54,800 nt of DNA, taken from NCBI GenBank assembly GCA_964511535.1, contig CAZEFW010000045.1, forward strand, positions 1 through 54,800, read 5' to 3'. The notes below the pieces were generated by a model. It ran no database searches. It was not told the DNA's origin and worked only from the letters and a program-made list of their open reading frames with translations. Origin of the DNA: CAZCFB01 sp964511535 (GTDB taxonomy: Bacteria; Myxococcota_A; Polyangia; GCA-2747355; CAZCFB01). Below are positions 10,642 to 19,514 of this stretch, piece after piece. The translations under genes were made by a program, and so were the position numbers. Position 1 is the first letter of the stretch. Every line of letters begins with the position of its first letter.

Positions 10642-11615
10642 CCACCGCCGCCCGGGCACAGGAGATGGAGGTCGGCGTCCTGCTGGAGCAGGAGAACCTG
10701 GAGCTCGAGGTGCTCACCGGCAGCAAGGGGCTGGACCGGCTGATCCTCGAGCCCTCGGTGCAGAAGCCGGGCCTCACCCTGGCCGGGCACCTGGAGAGCC
10801 TGCACCCGGAGCGGATCCAGGTGGTCGGGTTCTCGGAGATCTCGTACCTGGAGAGCCTGCCCGAGCACATGGTGTGGCGGCGCGTGCGAGACCTGTGTGA
10901 GCAGAAAATCCCGTGCATCATCGTCACCCGCGGGCTGGAGATCCCCGAGAGCCTGCTGACCATCTGCACGGAGCGGGAGCTGCCGCTGCTGCGCACGCCC
11001 CTGTCCAGCGCCGACCTCATCGACGACCTCAAGACGGTGCTCTGGGCGCGCCTCAGCCCGACCACCACCATGCACGGCGTGTTGCTGGACATCTTCGGCA
11101 TCGGGGTGCTGCTCAAGGGCAAGAGCGGCATCGGCAAGAGCGAGACTGCGCTGGAGCTGGTGATGAACGGTCACCGGCTGGTGGCGGATGACATCGTGGA
11201 GGTGAGCCGGCGGGAGGGCCACGTGCTCATCGGCTCGGGGCCGGAGCTGATCAAGCACCACATGGAGATCCGCGGCCTCGGCATCCTGAACATCAAGGAC
11301 CTGTTTGGCGTCTCGGCGGTGCGGGACGCCAAGCGCATCGAGATGGTCGCAGAGCTGGTGGAGTGGAATTCCCAGGAGGAGTACGACCGCCTGGGCGTGG
11401 ACGACATGACCTTTGAGATCCTGGGCGAGCGGATCTCCCTGATCCGGCTGCCGGTGAGGCCCGGGCGCAACCTGGCGGCCATCGTGCAGGTGGCGGCGCG
11501 TAACCAGCTGCTCAAGATCAAGGGGTTCAACAGCGCCAGGGAGTTCCAGGAGCGGCTGATCAAGGCCATCTCCGACGGGACCGAGTCGAGCATCGTCGAG
11601 GGAGACGTGGAGTGA
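10638..11615 (+). CDS. hprK: HPr kinase/phosphorylase
   Basis: 325 residues. It phosphorylates, and dephosphorylates, the regulatory serine of HPr. The N-terminal domain covers about 10-135 and the catalytic domain has the Walker A loop GKSGIGKS at 161-168. The HprK signature MEIRGLGILNIKDLFGV, which senses the HPr serine, follows further along. The start at the ATG at 10638 overlaps the ptsN stop; an upstream in-frame start at 10539 would run through most of ptsN. The stop overlaps the rapZ GTG (GTGA). HprK beside an HPr that retains its serine indicates a working regulatory branch. Confidence 0.95.
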   Translation: MTTAARAQEMEVGVLLEQENLELEVLTGSKGLDRLILEPSVQKPGLTLAGHLESLHPERIQVVGFSEISYLESLPEHMVWRRVRDLCEQKIPCIIVTRGLEIPESLLTICTERELPLLRTPLSSADLIDDLKTVLWARLSPTTTMHGVLLDIFGIGVLLKGKSGIGKSETALELVMNGHRLVADDIVEVSRREGHVLIGSGPELIKHHMEIRGLGILNIKDLFGVSAVRDAKRIEMVAELVEWNSQEEYDRLGVDDMTFEILGERISLIRLPVRPGRNLAAIVQVAARNQLLKIKGFNSAREFQERLIKAISDGTESSIVEGDVE

Positions 11616-12460
11616 AGGACCTGCTGACGCTGATCATCACCGGGCTCTCCGGGGCGGGCAAGACCACCGCCCTGAGGGCGGTCGAGGACCTCGGCTTCTA
11701 CTGCGTGGACAACCTGCCGCTGCCGCTGCTGTCGGACTTCGTCCGCACCATGAAGCAGGAGCCCACAGTGAGCCGGGCCGCCCTGGTGGTGGACGCCCGG
11801 GTGCGCAACTACATCGAGGAGTATGTCCAGGGCTTCGAGGGGCTGGCCGCGCGGGGCTACGTGCTCGAGACGGTCTACCTCGACGCCCAGGACGAGGTGC
11901 TGGTGCGGCGCTTCTCCCAGACAAGGCGGCGGCACCCCCTGGGGGGCGACGACCTGCCTGCCGGGCTGGAGGCAGAGCGGGACCTGCTGGCTCCCTTGCG
12001 CGACCAGGCCACCTTGTGCCTCGACACGTCCAGGCTCACGGTGCATCAGCTCAAGCAGGTGATTCAGGACCGGTACCGCGAGGGGCGGCCCGAGCTGGTG
12101 GTCTCCTTCCTCTCCTTCGGCTTCCGCTACGGGCTGCCGTCACACGCGGACCTGGTGTTCGACGTGCGCTTCCTGCCGAACCCGTACTTCATCGAGGAGC
12201 TCCGGCCGCTGACCGGGCTCGACAAGCGCGTCTCCGGGTACGTGATGGAGGCTGCCGACGCCGGCCGCATGGTGACCCATGTGCGGGCGATGCTCGATTT
12301 CCTGCTGCCCAGGTACCAGGCCGAGGGCAAGGTGTACCTCACGGTGGCCATCGGCTGCACCGGCGGCAAGCACCGCTCGGTGACCCTGGCCGAGGAGCTG
12401 GGCGGGCTGGTGGGTGAGGAGCGGCCCGTGACCGTGCGCCACCGAGACGTGGAGAGGTGA
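11612..12460 (+). CDS. rapZ: RapZ-family nucleotide-binding adapter protein
   Basis: 282 residues, normal for RapZ (YvcJ/YhbJ). The N-terminal P-loop domain has GLSGAGKT at 11-18. The C-terminal domain carries IGCTGGKHRSV, the conserved sugar-phosphate/RNA-binding region. In E. coli RapZ senses glucosamine-6-phosphate and steers the GlmZ sRNA to RNase E; in other bacteria its role is less clear. Here it sits in the conserved hprK-rapZ-PTS context. The start is a GTG overlapping the hprK stop. Confidence 0.94.
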   Translation: MKDLLTLIITGLSGAGKTTALRAVEDLGFYCVDNLPLPLLSDFVRTMKQEPTVSRAALVVDARVRNYIEEYVQGFEGLAARGYVLETVYLDAQDEVLVRRFSQTRRRHPLGGDDLPAGLEAERDLLAPLRDQATLCLDTSRLTVHQLKQVIQDRYREGRPELVVSFLSFGFRYGLPSHADLVFDVRFLPNPYFIEELRPLTGLDKRVSGYVMEAADAGRMVTHVRAMLDFLLPRYQAEGKVYLTVAIGCTGGKHRSVTLAEELGGLVGEERPVTVRHRDVER

Positions 12461-12462
12461 GC

Positions 12463-12906
12463 ATGCAGAGCGCGAACACGCAGCCCCGGACCGCCGTGGT
12501 GCTGGTGGTCAACGGGGACTACGCCAGGGAGCTGGTCGAGGCCGCCGAGGTGCTGGTGGGGGAGCTCGACCTGGTGGTGCTGGAGGCCTCCTGTCGGCTG
12601 GGCGCCGACGAGGCGCGCGACCGGCTGCGCCAACAGCTCGCCGAGCGCACCGCCGGCCAGGGCAGCGTGCTGCTGCTCACTGACCTGTGCGGGTCGACGC
12701 CGAGCAACGTCTGCCTCGAGTTCCTCGGCCGCAACAGCGGCTGGGAGATGCTCGCGGGGTTGAACTTGCCGATGCTGCTCAAGCTCGCCACCTGCGACCG
12801 CGGCGCCGGCGCCCGGGAGGTGGCCCAGATGCTTCGCGCGACGGCGGCCGAGAGCATCAAGCTCGGCACGTCGTTCTTGCCGGAGGAGTCCGAAAGTGGC
12901 CGTTGA
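12463..12906 (+). CDS. Mannose-type PTS EIIA-like protein lacking the phosphoacceptor histidine
   Basis: 147 residues from the ATG at 12463 (a GTG two codons upstream at 12457 overlaps the rapZ stop and is the alternative start). The fold matches the EIIA domain of the mannose family: an N-terminal beta strand, then the EAAEVLVGE helix, then the VLLLTDLCGSTPSN strand-turn and the GLNLPMLL motif. In ManX the first strand ends T-H-G and the His accepts phosphate. Here the aligned residues are V-N-G (AAC at 12511-12513). There is no histidine anywhere in the protein, so classical phosphorylation is impossible. It lies between rapZ and HPr, overlapping the HPr start by 11 bases. It may act as a binding partner or sensor. 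Confidence 0.8.
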   Translation: MQSANTQPRTAVVLVVNGDYARELVEAAEVLVGELDLVVLEASCRLGADEARDRLRQQLAERTAGQGSVLLLTDLCGSTPSNVCLEFLGRNSGWEMLAGLNLPMLLKLATCDRGAGAREVAQMLRATAAESIKLGTSFLPEESESGR

Positions 12907-13180
12907 AAAGAGATCCGAGCAAAGCTTCCTCATCGCCAACGAGCTGGGGCTGCACGCTCGGGCCGCGACGCTGCTGGTGCAGACCGCCAACAGGTACGAG
13001 GCGGAGGTGGAGGTGGAGAAGGACGGCACCACGGTCAACGGCAAGAGCATCATGGGTGTGCTGATGCTGGTGGCCTCCAAGGGCACCACCATCACCGTGC
13101 GCGCCCGGGGCGACGACGCCGAGCAGGCAGTGGCGGCCGTCGGGACCCTGATCCTGAACAAGTTCGATGAGGAGCGGTGA
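12896..13180 (+). CDS. Phosphocarrier protein HPr
   Basis: 94 residues from a GTG start. It carries phosphate from EI to EIIA proteins. The active-site motif is ELGLHARAAT with H20; the usual proline two residues after the His (HARPA) is alanine here. The regulatory serine is S51 in NGKSIMGVLML, the target of HprK. So both the His-P and Ser-P sites are present. It overlaps the EIIA-like gene by 11 bases and its stop overlaps the ptsI GTG start. It could equally be named ptsH or npr, because no sugar transporter is in the window. Confidence 0.92.
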   Translation: MAVEKRSEQSFLIANELGLHARAATLLVQTANRYEAEVEVEKDGTTVNGKSIMGVLMLVASKGTTITVRARGDDAEQAVAAVGTLILNKFDEER

Positions 13181-14958
13181 ACCGCCTGCAGGGCATAGCC
13201 GCTTCCCAGGGCATCGCCTTCGGCCGCGCCCACGTGGTGGACCGCCGCCGGATCAACGCGCCGAAGTACCACGTGGAGCCGACGCAGGTGGAGGACGAGG
13301 TGGCCCGGTTCCGCGAGGCGGTGACCGCCACCGACCGGCAGCTGCAGCGGATCAAGGAGAAGCTTGCCAACGTGGGCGGCGAGGCCCACACGCAGATCCT
13401 CCAGGCCCACCAGCTGATCCTGAAGGACGAGCACCTGATGCAGCAGGCCATCGGCCTGATCCAGCAGGAGCGCCTCAACGCCGAGTGGGCCCTGGCCCGG
13501 GCGGTGTCCGCCATCAAGGAGGTGTTCGACAAGATCGAGAATGACTACTTCCGCGAGCGGCGGACCGACGTGGCCTTCGTCGCGGATCAGCTCATGAGCA
13601 CCCTCACGGGCGGGTTCCGCCAGGACGTGACGCCTCCGGAGGACGCGGTGGTGGTGGCGCCCAACCTGTCGCCCGCGGAGACCGCGCGGTTCTACCGGGG
13701 CAAGATCCGCGCCCTGGTCACCGACTCGGGCGGGCGCACCTCGCATACCGCCATCGTGGCTCGCTCCCTGGGCATCCCTGCGGTGGTGGGGCTGCGGGAC
13801 GCCACCCGGGAGATCGGCTCGGGCGACCCCCTCATCGTCGACGGGTACCGCGGGGAGCTGATCATCGATCCGACGCCGGCGATGGTGAACCGCTACCGGC
13901 GGCGCATGGAGAAGAAGGCCCGCTCCGCCGAGGTGCTGGAGCAGGAGCGGTCCCTGCCCGCCGAGACCGTGGACGGCGTGGGCGTGCAGCTGCTGGCCAA
14001 TATCGAGCTGGCCGAGGAGATCCCGTCGGCGCTCACCGAGGGCGCGTCGGGCATCGGGCTGTACCGCACCGAGTTCCTGTATCTGGCCAAGGACCGCCCG
14101 CCCACCGAGGAGGAGCACCTGCAGGACGCGCTGCAGGTGCTCCGACTTTGCCGCGGCGCGCCGGTGACCTTCCGCACCTGCGACCTGGGCGCCGACAAGG
14201 TGCCCGGCGGCGCGGGCGGCACGCGACGGCGCGAGCGGAACCCGGCCCTCGGCATGCGCTCCATTCGCCTCTGCCTGCACCAGGAGGGGCTGTTCCGGCC
14301 CCAGCTGCGGGGGTTGCTCCGCGCCGCGCAGCTGGGCGGACCGCTGCGGCTGATGTTCCCGATGATCTCCGGCGTGGAGGAGCTGCGCCAGGCGCGGCGG
14401 GTGCTCAACGAGTGCAGGCGAGAGCTGCAGGAGGAGGGGCACCAGATCCCGCCTGTGCCGGTGGGGGTGATGATCGAGATGCCTTCGGCGGCGGTCACCG
14501 CGGACCTGCTGGCCCCGGAGGTGGACTTCTTCTCCATCGGCACCAACGACCTGACCCAGTACTCCCTGGCCATCGACCGCGGCAACCGGCGGCTCAACTA
14601 CCTGTTCAGGCCGTACCACCCGGCGCTGCTGCGCCTGATCCATGGCGTCCTCGCGGCGGCGGCGCAACACGACATCGGCGTGTCGGTGTGTGGCGAGGTG
14701 GCGGGCGACCCGTTGATGACCCTGCTGTTGGTGGGGCTCGGCGTCCGGGAGCTGTCCATGAGCGCGGTGTCGGTGCCGCTGGTCAAGCGGCTGGTGCGCA
14801 GCGCCACCCTCGAGGAGGCACGCGAGGTGGCGGCGAGGGTGCTGGCCCTGCCCACCCCGCAGGATGTGGAGGCGGAGCTGCTGGAGTCGATGGAGGACAT
14901 GTTTCCTCACCTGAGCAAGACCACGTTCGGCAGCTGGGATGAGGACACGATGGTTTGA
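13177..14958 (+). CDS. ptsI: PTS enzyme I (phosphoenolpyruvate-protein phosphotransferase)
   Basis: 593 residues. It autophosphorylates from PEP and passes phosphate to HPr. The N-terminal HPr-binding and phosphohistidine domains include the active H190 in GGRTSHTAIVARSLGIPAV. The C-terminal PEP-binding barrel has the signature FFSIGTNDLTQYSLAIDRGN. There is no N-terminal GAF domain, so this is ordinary EI rather than PtsP. It starts with a GTG overlapping the HPr stop and ends the tightly coupled cluster. Its presence makes the set a complete phosphorelay (EI, HPr, EIIA-Ntr) with no permease nearby. Confidence 0.96.
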   Translation: MNRLQGIAASQGIAFGRAHVVDRRRINAPKYHVEPTQVEDEVARFREAVTATDRQLQRIKEKLANVGGEAHTQILQAHQLILKDEHLMQQAIGLIQQERLNAEWALARAVSAIKEVFDKIENDYFRERRTDVAFVADQLMSTLTGGFRQDVTPPEDAVVVAPNLSPAETARFYRGKIRALVTDSGGRTSHTAIVARSLGIPAVVGLRDATREIGSGDPLIVDGYRGELIIDPTPAMVNRYRRRMEKKARSAEVLEQERSLPAETVDGVGVQLLANIELAEEIPSALTEGASGIGLYRTEFLYLAKDRPPTEEEHLQDALQVLRLCRGAPVTFRTCDLGADKVPGGAGGTRRRERNPALGMRSIRLCLHQEGLFRPQLRGLLRAAQLGGPLRLMFPMISGVEELRQARRVLNECRRELQEEGHQIPPVPVGVMIEMPSAAVTADLLAPEVDFFSIGTNDLTQYSLAIDRGNRRLNYLFRPYHPALLRLIHGVLAAAAQHDIGVSVCGEVAGDPLMTLLLVGLGVRELSMSAVSVPLVKRLVRSATLEEAREVAARVLALPTPQDVEAELLESMEDMFPHLSKTTFGSWDEDTMV

Positions 14959-14993
14959 ACAGGGACCAGGGACGAAGGAACAAGGAGAGGGGA

Positions 14994-15482
14994 ATGGGTG
15001 TGGCGGACGGTGAGGTGTTGGTTCGGGGCGCTGCGCTGCGCGACATCGCCGGGCTGAAGGCGCTGCTGGACCAGCTGGACGCGTACCACGCCGAGATCCA
15101 GCCAGGGTTCTTTCGGGTGGCGGGGGCGGGGCGGCCGGAGGAGGAGATCCGGCGGGCGGTTACGGACCGGGACGGCGTCGTCCTGGTGGCGGAGGGGGAG
15201 GGGCGCCTGGTGGGGGCGGTGTCCCTGCGCGCCTTCGATACGCCGGACAATCCGCTGATGGTTCCGGAGCGCCGGGCGCTGCTGGAGGACATGGTGGTGG
15301 AGCAGGGCGCGCGTCGACGGGGCGTCGGCCGCGCGCTGGTGGAGGCCTCCCTCGAGTGGTGCCGGTCCCAGGGTGTGGCGCGCATGGTGCTCACAGTCTG
15401 GGAGGGGAACGAGGCTGCCGAGGGCTTCTACGAGGCCGTGGGGCTGCTCCCCGTGAGCAAGATCATGGGCCTCAAGCTGTAA
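14994..15482 (+). CDS. GNAT-family N-acetyltransferase
   Basis: 162 residues from the ATG at 14994, preceded by AAGGAGAGGGGA; an in-frame TTG at 14955 overlaps the ptsI stop but is less likely. The single GNAT domain has the acetyl-CoA loop QGARRRGVGRALVE after the EDMVV strand, and NEAAEGFYEAVGL near the end. The substrate (small molecule or protein N-terminus) cannot be told. It lies 35 bases after ptsI and may be the last gene of that transcript. Confidence 0.88.
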   Translation: MGVADGEVLVRGAALRDIAGLKALLDQLDAYHAEIQPGFFRVAGAGRPEEEIRRAVTDRDGVVLVAEGEGRLVGAVSLRAFDTPDNPLMVPERRALLEDMVVEQGARRRGVGRALVEASLEWCRSQGVARMVLTVWEGNEAAEGFYEAVGLLPVSKIMGLKL

Positions 15483-15505
15483 TTCCTAGAGATTACCTGG
15501 AGTTT

Positions 15506-15514
15506 TGGTATACT
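15506..15514 (+). promoter_or_regulatory. Extended -10 promoter element before rbsK
   Basis: TGGTATACT forms an extended -10 (TG-n-TATACT). No good -35 hexamer is seen. It would start the rbsK transcript about 25 bases before the ATG, which has a GAGGAG Shine-Dalgarno. Confidence 0.45.
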
Positions 15515-15545
15515 GGCTCTGCCCAACCCAGTGCAGTGAGGAGCC

Positions 15546-16493
15546 ATGAGCGACAGCCCGAACATCGTGGTGGTGGGAAGCCTGAACATGGACCTTGTGA
15601 TGAGGGCGCCTCGGATCCCGAGACCCGGGGAGACCGTGTTAGGCGGCGAGCTGGACCGTTACCCAGGCGGCAAGGGCGCCAACCAGGCGGTGGCGTGTGC
15701 GCGCCTGGGGTCTCAGGTTGCCATGGTGGGGCGCGTCGGGGATGACCCCTACGGCCAGCGGCTGCTCGACAGCCTCCAGGACAGCGGCGTGGAGGTGGGC
15801 CCGGTCACCACCGATCCGGAGCATGAGACCGGCGTCGGGGTGGTGCTGGTGGATTACGGCGGCGCCAACTCGATCCTCGTGGCCTCCGGCGCCAACATGG
15901 CCCTGACGCCGGCGGATGTGGAGGCCGCGGAGTGGGTCATCGCTGGCGCGGATGTTGTGTTGCTGCAGCTGGAGATCCCGCTGGAGACGGTCCAGCGCGC
16001 GGCGGATCTGGGCCGCAGCCACGGCGCGCTGGTCATCCTGAACCCGGCGCCAGCCCAGCCGCTGCCCAAGGAGCTGCTCCAGCCGGTGGACCTGCTGATC
16101 CCGAATCAGGACGAGGCGTCCGTGCTGACAGGCAAGCCCGCGGGTGACCGGGAGGAGGCTCGCGAGGCCGCGCGCGCCCTGCGGGACGAGGGCGCCGACA
16201 CGGTGATCCTGACCATGGGCGGCAAGGGCGCCCTGCTGTCGGACGCCTCGGGCACGGACCTGCTGCCTGCCATCGCCGAGGTGGATCCCGTGGACACCAC
16301 CGCCGCCGGAGACGCCTTCGTGGGCGCCATGGCGGTGGCGCTGGGCGAGGGGCGCTCCTTGCTCGACGCCGTGGGGTGGGCCAACATCGTCGGGGGCCTG
16401 GCCACCATGAAGCCGGGCGCGCAGCCCTCGCTGCCCACCCGCGACGAGGTGGAGGCTCGCATCAGGGAGATGCGGGGCGACGACCTCTCCTGA
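15546..16493 (+). CDS. rbsK: Ribokinase
   Basis: 315 residues of the PfkB family. It phosphorylates D-ribose at O5 with ATP in the cytosol. The substrate signature is GSLNMDLV near the N-terminus, with GGKGANQAVACARLG at about 40-55. The catalytic and anion-hole motif is DTTAAGDAFVGA, with the AAGD form also seen in E. coli RbsK. No ribose transporter is adjacent, so another pentose or a nucleoside-derived sugar is possible. The last 32 bases overlap the 3' end of the convergent antiporter gene. Confidence 0.9.
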   Translation: MSDSPNIVVVGSLNMDLVMRAPRIPRPGETVLGGELDRYPGGKGANQAVACARLGSQVAMVGRVGDDPYGQRLLDSLQDSGVEVGPVTTDPEHETGVGVVLVDYGGANSILVASGANMALTPADVEAAEWVIAGADVVLLQLEIPLETVQRAADLGRSHGALVILNPAPAQPLPKELLQPVDLLIPNQDEASVLTGKPAGDREEAREAARALRDEGADTVILTMGGKGALLSDASGTDLLPAIAEVDPVDTTAAGDAFVGAMAVALGEGRSLLDAVGWANIVGGLATMKPGAQPSLPTRDEVEARIREMRGDDLS

Positions 16494-17559
16494 GGCTGCG
16501 GTAGACCGACAGGCCGACCCCGATGACCGTCCCGGGCATCACGAAGGCCAGCATGATGGTGCTGAAGGCGGGGAGGCTGTCGTGGTGCCCCGAGGCGAGC
16601 ACGAGGTAGATGGTGTACGCCAGGTAGTAGAACAGGAACAGCACGCCCTCGGGCCGCGAGACGCGGTTGCCGGTGAAGAAGATCGGCAGGCACGCCATGG
16701 CCACGCCCACCAGCACAGGCAGGTCGAAGCGCAGGGCGGCGTCGGAGACCGTCAGGCCGCGCTCCCCGGTCACCGCGCCGGCGCCGAGCACGGCCAGCAG
16801 GTTGTAGATGTTGCTGCCCACCACGTTGCCCACGGCGATGTCTCGCTCGCCCTTGACGCTGGCAATGATGCTGGTGGCCACCTCGGGTAAGGAGGTGCCC
16901 ACCGCCACGATGGTCAGCCCGATGATCATCTCGCTCAGGCCGAGGGCGCGGGCGGCGGCCACTGCGCCCTGCACCAGCCAGTGGGACCCGAGCACCAGGC
17001 CCCCGGCGCCCAGCAAGATCAGCGCCCCGCAGACCAGGTACTGCCAGGAGCCGACGGCCGCCTGGGTGGTGAACCGCCGGTCGAACTCGCAGTCAGGGAC
17101 CGCCTTCTCCCGCAGGGCGAGCACCACCTGGGAGCCCGTGTACACCACGGCGAGGCCCAGCAGGATCAGCCCGTCCCCGTTGCCGAGGCCGCCGTCCATG
17201 GCCAGCAAGATCACCAGCACCGACATCCCGATCATCACCGGCACGTCCAGCCGGATGAGCTGCCGGCTGACGGTGAGCGGCGCGATGACCGCCGAGACGC
17301 CGAGGATCAGCAGCACGTTGAGGATGTTGCTGCCCACCACGTTGCCCAGGGCGATGTCCGGCTTGCCCTGCAGCGAGGAGATGACGCTCACGGCGATCTC
17401 CGGCGCGGTGGTGCCCAGCGCGACCACGGTCAGCCCCACCACCAACGGCGGCACCCCGACCAGCCGGGCCAGGCGGGTGGCCGCGCGCACGAACATCTCG
17501 GCGCAGACCACGAGCAGGCCGAAGCCGGCGAGGAACTTGGCGATGGCTGTGGCGGTCAT
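16462..17559 (-). CDS. Calcium/sodium antiporter (CaCA family, YrbG-like)
   Basis: 365 residues, about ten hydrophobic segments in two homologous halves, as expected for this exchanger family in the inner membrane. The alpha repeats are visible: GTTAPEIAVSVISS with GNVVGSNILN in the first half and GTSLPEVATSIIAS with GNVVGSNIYN in the second. The acidic residue of each GTxxPE carries the ion-binding carboxylate. The start has GGAGG five bases upstream. The 3' end runs 32 bases into rbsK on the other strand. Confidence 0.93.
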   Translation of the reverse strand: MTATAIAKFLAGFGLLVVCAEMFVRAATRLARLVGVPPLVVGLTVVALGTTAPEIAVSVISSLQGKPDIALGNVVGSNILNVLLILGVSAVIAPLTVSRQLIRLDVPVMIGMSVLVILLAMDGGLGNGDGLILLGLAVVYTGSQVVLALREKAVPDCEFDRRFTTQAAVGSWQYLVCGALILLGAGGLVLGSHWLVQGAVAAARALGLSEMIIGLTIVAVGTSLPEVATSIIASVKGERDIAVGNVVGSNIYNLLAVLGAGAVTGERGLTVSDAALRFDLPVLVGVAMACLPIFFTGNRVSRPEGVLFLFYYLAYTIYLVLASGHHDSLPAFSTIMLAFVMPGTVIGVGLSVYRSLRRGRRPASP

Positions 17560-17669
17560 GGCGCCTCCGGTTATATCACGCGCCCGTAGCTAAATATCTC
17601 GGCGGCGGACGCCGTCAGGAGGGGAACCGGACGTTGCCAGCGCGGGGCGCCCGGCGATATCGTACTGCC

Positions 17670-19514
17670 ATGCGAACACTCCTCTACTGCGCGGTGACCG
17701 CGCTCATGCTGTTGGCGTCGGCGCCGCCTGCCGACGCTGCCCTCTCCACCGGGTACGTCTCGAAGGTGCGGGTGGTCTCGTGGATCCCGATCCGCGAGGC
17801 TGATCTCGAATCCGCCATCGCCGCCCAGGCCGTGGCGGCGCTGTCCCGGGACGGGCTGCTGCGGCTGGAGAAGGGCACCCGGGGCAAGAAGCTGGACATG
17901 AAGCTCTTCGTGGGCGGCGAGGTGGTGGAGGACGCGGGCAACTTCACCGTCACCCTCTCCATCCGGCCGCTCCGGGACCCGGGGCTGCCCAGCTTCGTCA
18001 CCGCGGCCACGGTCTCCATCTCCGGCCAGAAGCGCGCGGTGATGTTCAAGCGGATCATCTCGGCAGCGCGCACGGCGGCCAGGCGCATGTCCGCCGCCAT
18101 GCGAGCGCACCCCGAGATCCTGGCGCGCCTTGGCAGCGCCGGGGCCACGGGCGGGCCGCTGCCAGCGATGTTCCAGTGGGGCAAGGTGGCGCCCCTGCCG
18201 GTGAAGGCGACGAGCAAGGACCTGGCCACCTTCCTAAACGGGCGGCTCTCCTGGCACAAGCGCAAGGAGGCGGCGTTCCGCATCTCGGGCCTGGCCTACG
18301 ACAACGCCAACGTGCGCCACGCCGTGGAGAAGGTGGCGCTGACCGATCCGGACCCGATAACCCGGCTGTACGCGGTGAAGTTCCTCAGGCCGTCGGCGCG
18401 GGCGCACCGCTTCACCCAGCAGGTGCTGCTGGCCGTGGCCCGCGAGGACGCGGATCCGAAGGTCAAGGGGGAGGCGCTGACGCTGTCACACTCGTTCATG
18501 GGGCTCTCCAAGCGGGAGACCCTGCAGACCTGGGTGCAGCTGCTGGCCTCGCGGGTGGCCGACCTGAACAACCGGTCGTTCAAGCTGCTGACCAAGTCGC
18601 TCGGGTGGCGGCCCAATACGCCCAACCTCGACCTCGGGTTGCTGCGCTGCCTGCGCCAGCAGGAGGTGCTGCGCGAGGGACGGGACCGCAAGGAGCTGTG
18701 CCTCGATCTGGTGGAGCAGCTCCCGCCGCGGCGCCGCGGGGCGATCCTGTTGGGGTACCTGGGGCAGCCGTTCGATGCCCTGAGCAATGACCTGCCCAGG
18801 CGGCGCGGCGATGGGCCGGTGATGGAGGCGGTGGAGATCGCCCTGCGCCGCCCGTGTGACATCAAGCGGATCCGCGGGGCCATCTGGCGGCTGCTCAAGG
18901 AGGTCCAGAACCCCGAGGCCGAGGCGACCCTGCTGCAGGCCCTGGCCGAGCAGCAGTACACGCCGGCGGTGGTCCGGGCTGTGAGCCAGCGGCTCTCGCG
19001 GGCGTCTGATCGTTCCACCTCGTACAAGCTGAAGTCTCTGCTGGAGCGGGTGGCCCGCGGTCACCGCCCTGACTGGAACGTCACGGCCTGGGCCACGGCG
19101 CGAAAGGAGGTGTCGCGGCTGATGGGGAGCAGCGACGAGCGGCTCGACCGGGACCTCAAGCGCCTGCTGGAGCGGCTGGACAAGCTGCGGCAGCAGCCGC
19201 ACAAGGCCGGGCTGCGGCGCCACCTGCGGGCAGAGGGCTCCCCTCGAGCCAGCGCGGTGGACTACCTGCGCAAGTGCGTCGAGGACGCGGGGGACGACCG
19301 GGCGGGCGGTGACTGCGCCGAGGCGCTGGGGTGGATCGCCCTGAGCCACGCCTCGCTGCGCACCCGGGCGCTGGAGGCGCTGGACGCGCTGCAACGCCAG
19401 GGGGTGGGGCGCCGGGCCCAGAGCCGCGTTCGGAGCGCGCTGCATACGCTCAAGCGAGCGCTCGAGCCGCGACGCGATACCTGGCGCCGATCCAGGAACG
19501 AGGTGTGCCGATGA
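17670..19514 (+). CDS. Secreted repeat-rich protein of unknown function (paralogue A)
   Basis: 614 residues. The signal peptide is MRTLLYC...ADA (about 23 residues), which is why the ATG at 17670 is preferred to an upstream one at 17634. The mature N-terminal domain (about 25-160) has the pattern VSxVRVVSWIPI... LDMKLFVGGEVVEDAGNFTVTLSIRPL. It resembles a small alpha/beta domain and is shared with the next gene. The rest is alpha-helical and looks like HEAT-type repeats. No catalytic motif is seen. A TATCGT hexamer sits six bases before the ATG. The stop overlaps the next start (ATGA), so the two are coupled. Function unknown. Confidence 0.8.
   Translation: MRTLLYCAVTALMLLASAPPADAALSTGYVSKVRVVSWIPIREADLESAIAAQAVAALSRDGLLRLEKGTRGKKLDMKLFVGGEVVEDAGNFTVTLSIRPLRDPGLPSFVTAATVSISGQKRAVMFKRIISAARTAARRMSAAMRAHPEILARLGSAGATGGPLPAMFQWGKVAPLPVKATSKDLATFLNGRLSWHKRKEAAFRISGLAYDNANVRHAVEKVALTDPDPITRLYAVKFLRPSARAHRFTQQVLLAVAREDADPKVKGEALTLSHSFMGLSKRETLQTWVQLLASRVADLNNRSFKLLTKSLGWRPNTPNLDLGLLRCLRQQEVLREGRDRKELCLDLVEQLPPRRRGAILLGYLGQPFDALSNDLPRRRGDGPVMEAVEIALRRPCDIKRIRGAIWRLLKEVQNPEAEATLLQALAEQQYTPAVVRAVSQRLSRASDRSTSYKLKSLLERVARGHRPDWNVTAWATARKEVSRLMGSSDERLDRDLKRLLERLDKLRQQPHKAGLRRHLRAEGSPRASAVDYLRKCVEDAGDDRAGGDCAEALGWIALSHASLRTRALEALDALQRQGVGRRAQSRVRSALHTLKRALEPRRDTWRRSRNEVCR

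Noticed and set aside
12127..14910. A 927-residue open frame on the minus strand opposite rapZ, HPr and ptsI
   Set aside because: High GC gives long open antisense frames. The plus-strand genes here are clear family members and the minus product has no recognisable motif. The same holds for the long antisense frames over pyrG, rpoN and the sensor kinase gene.
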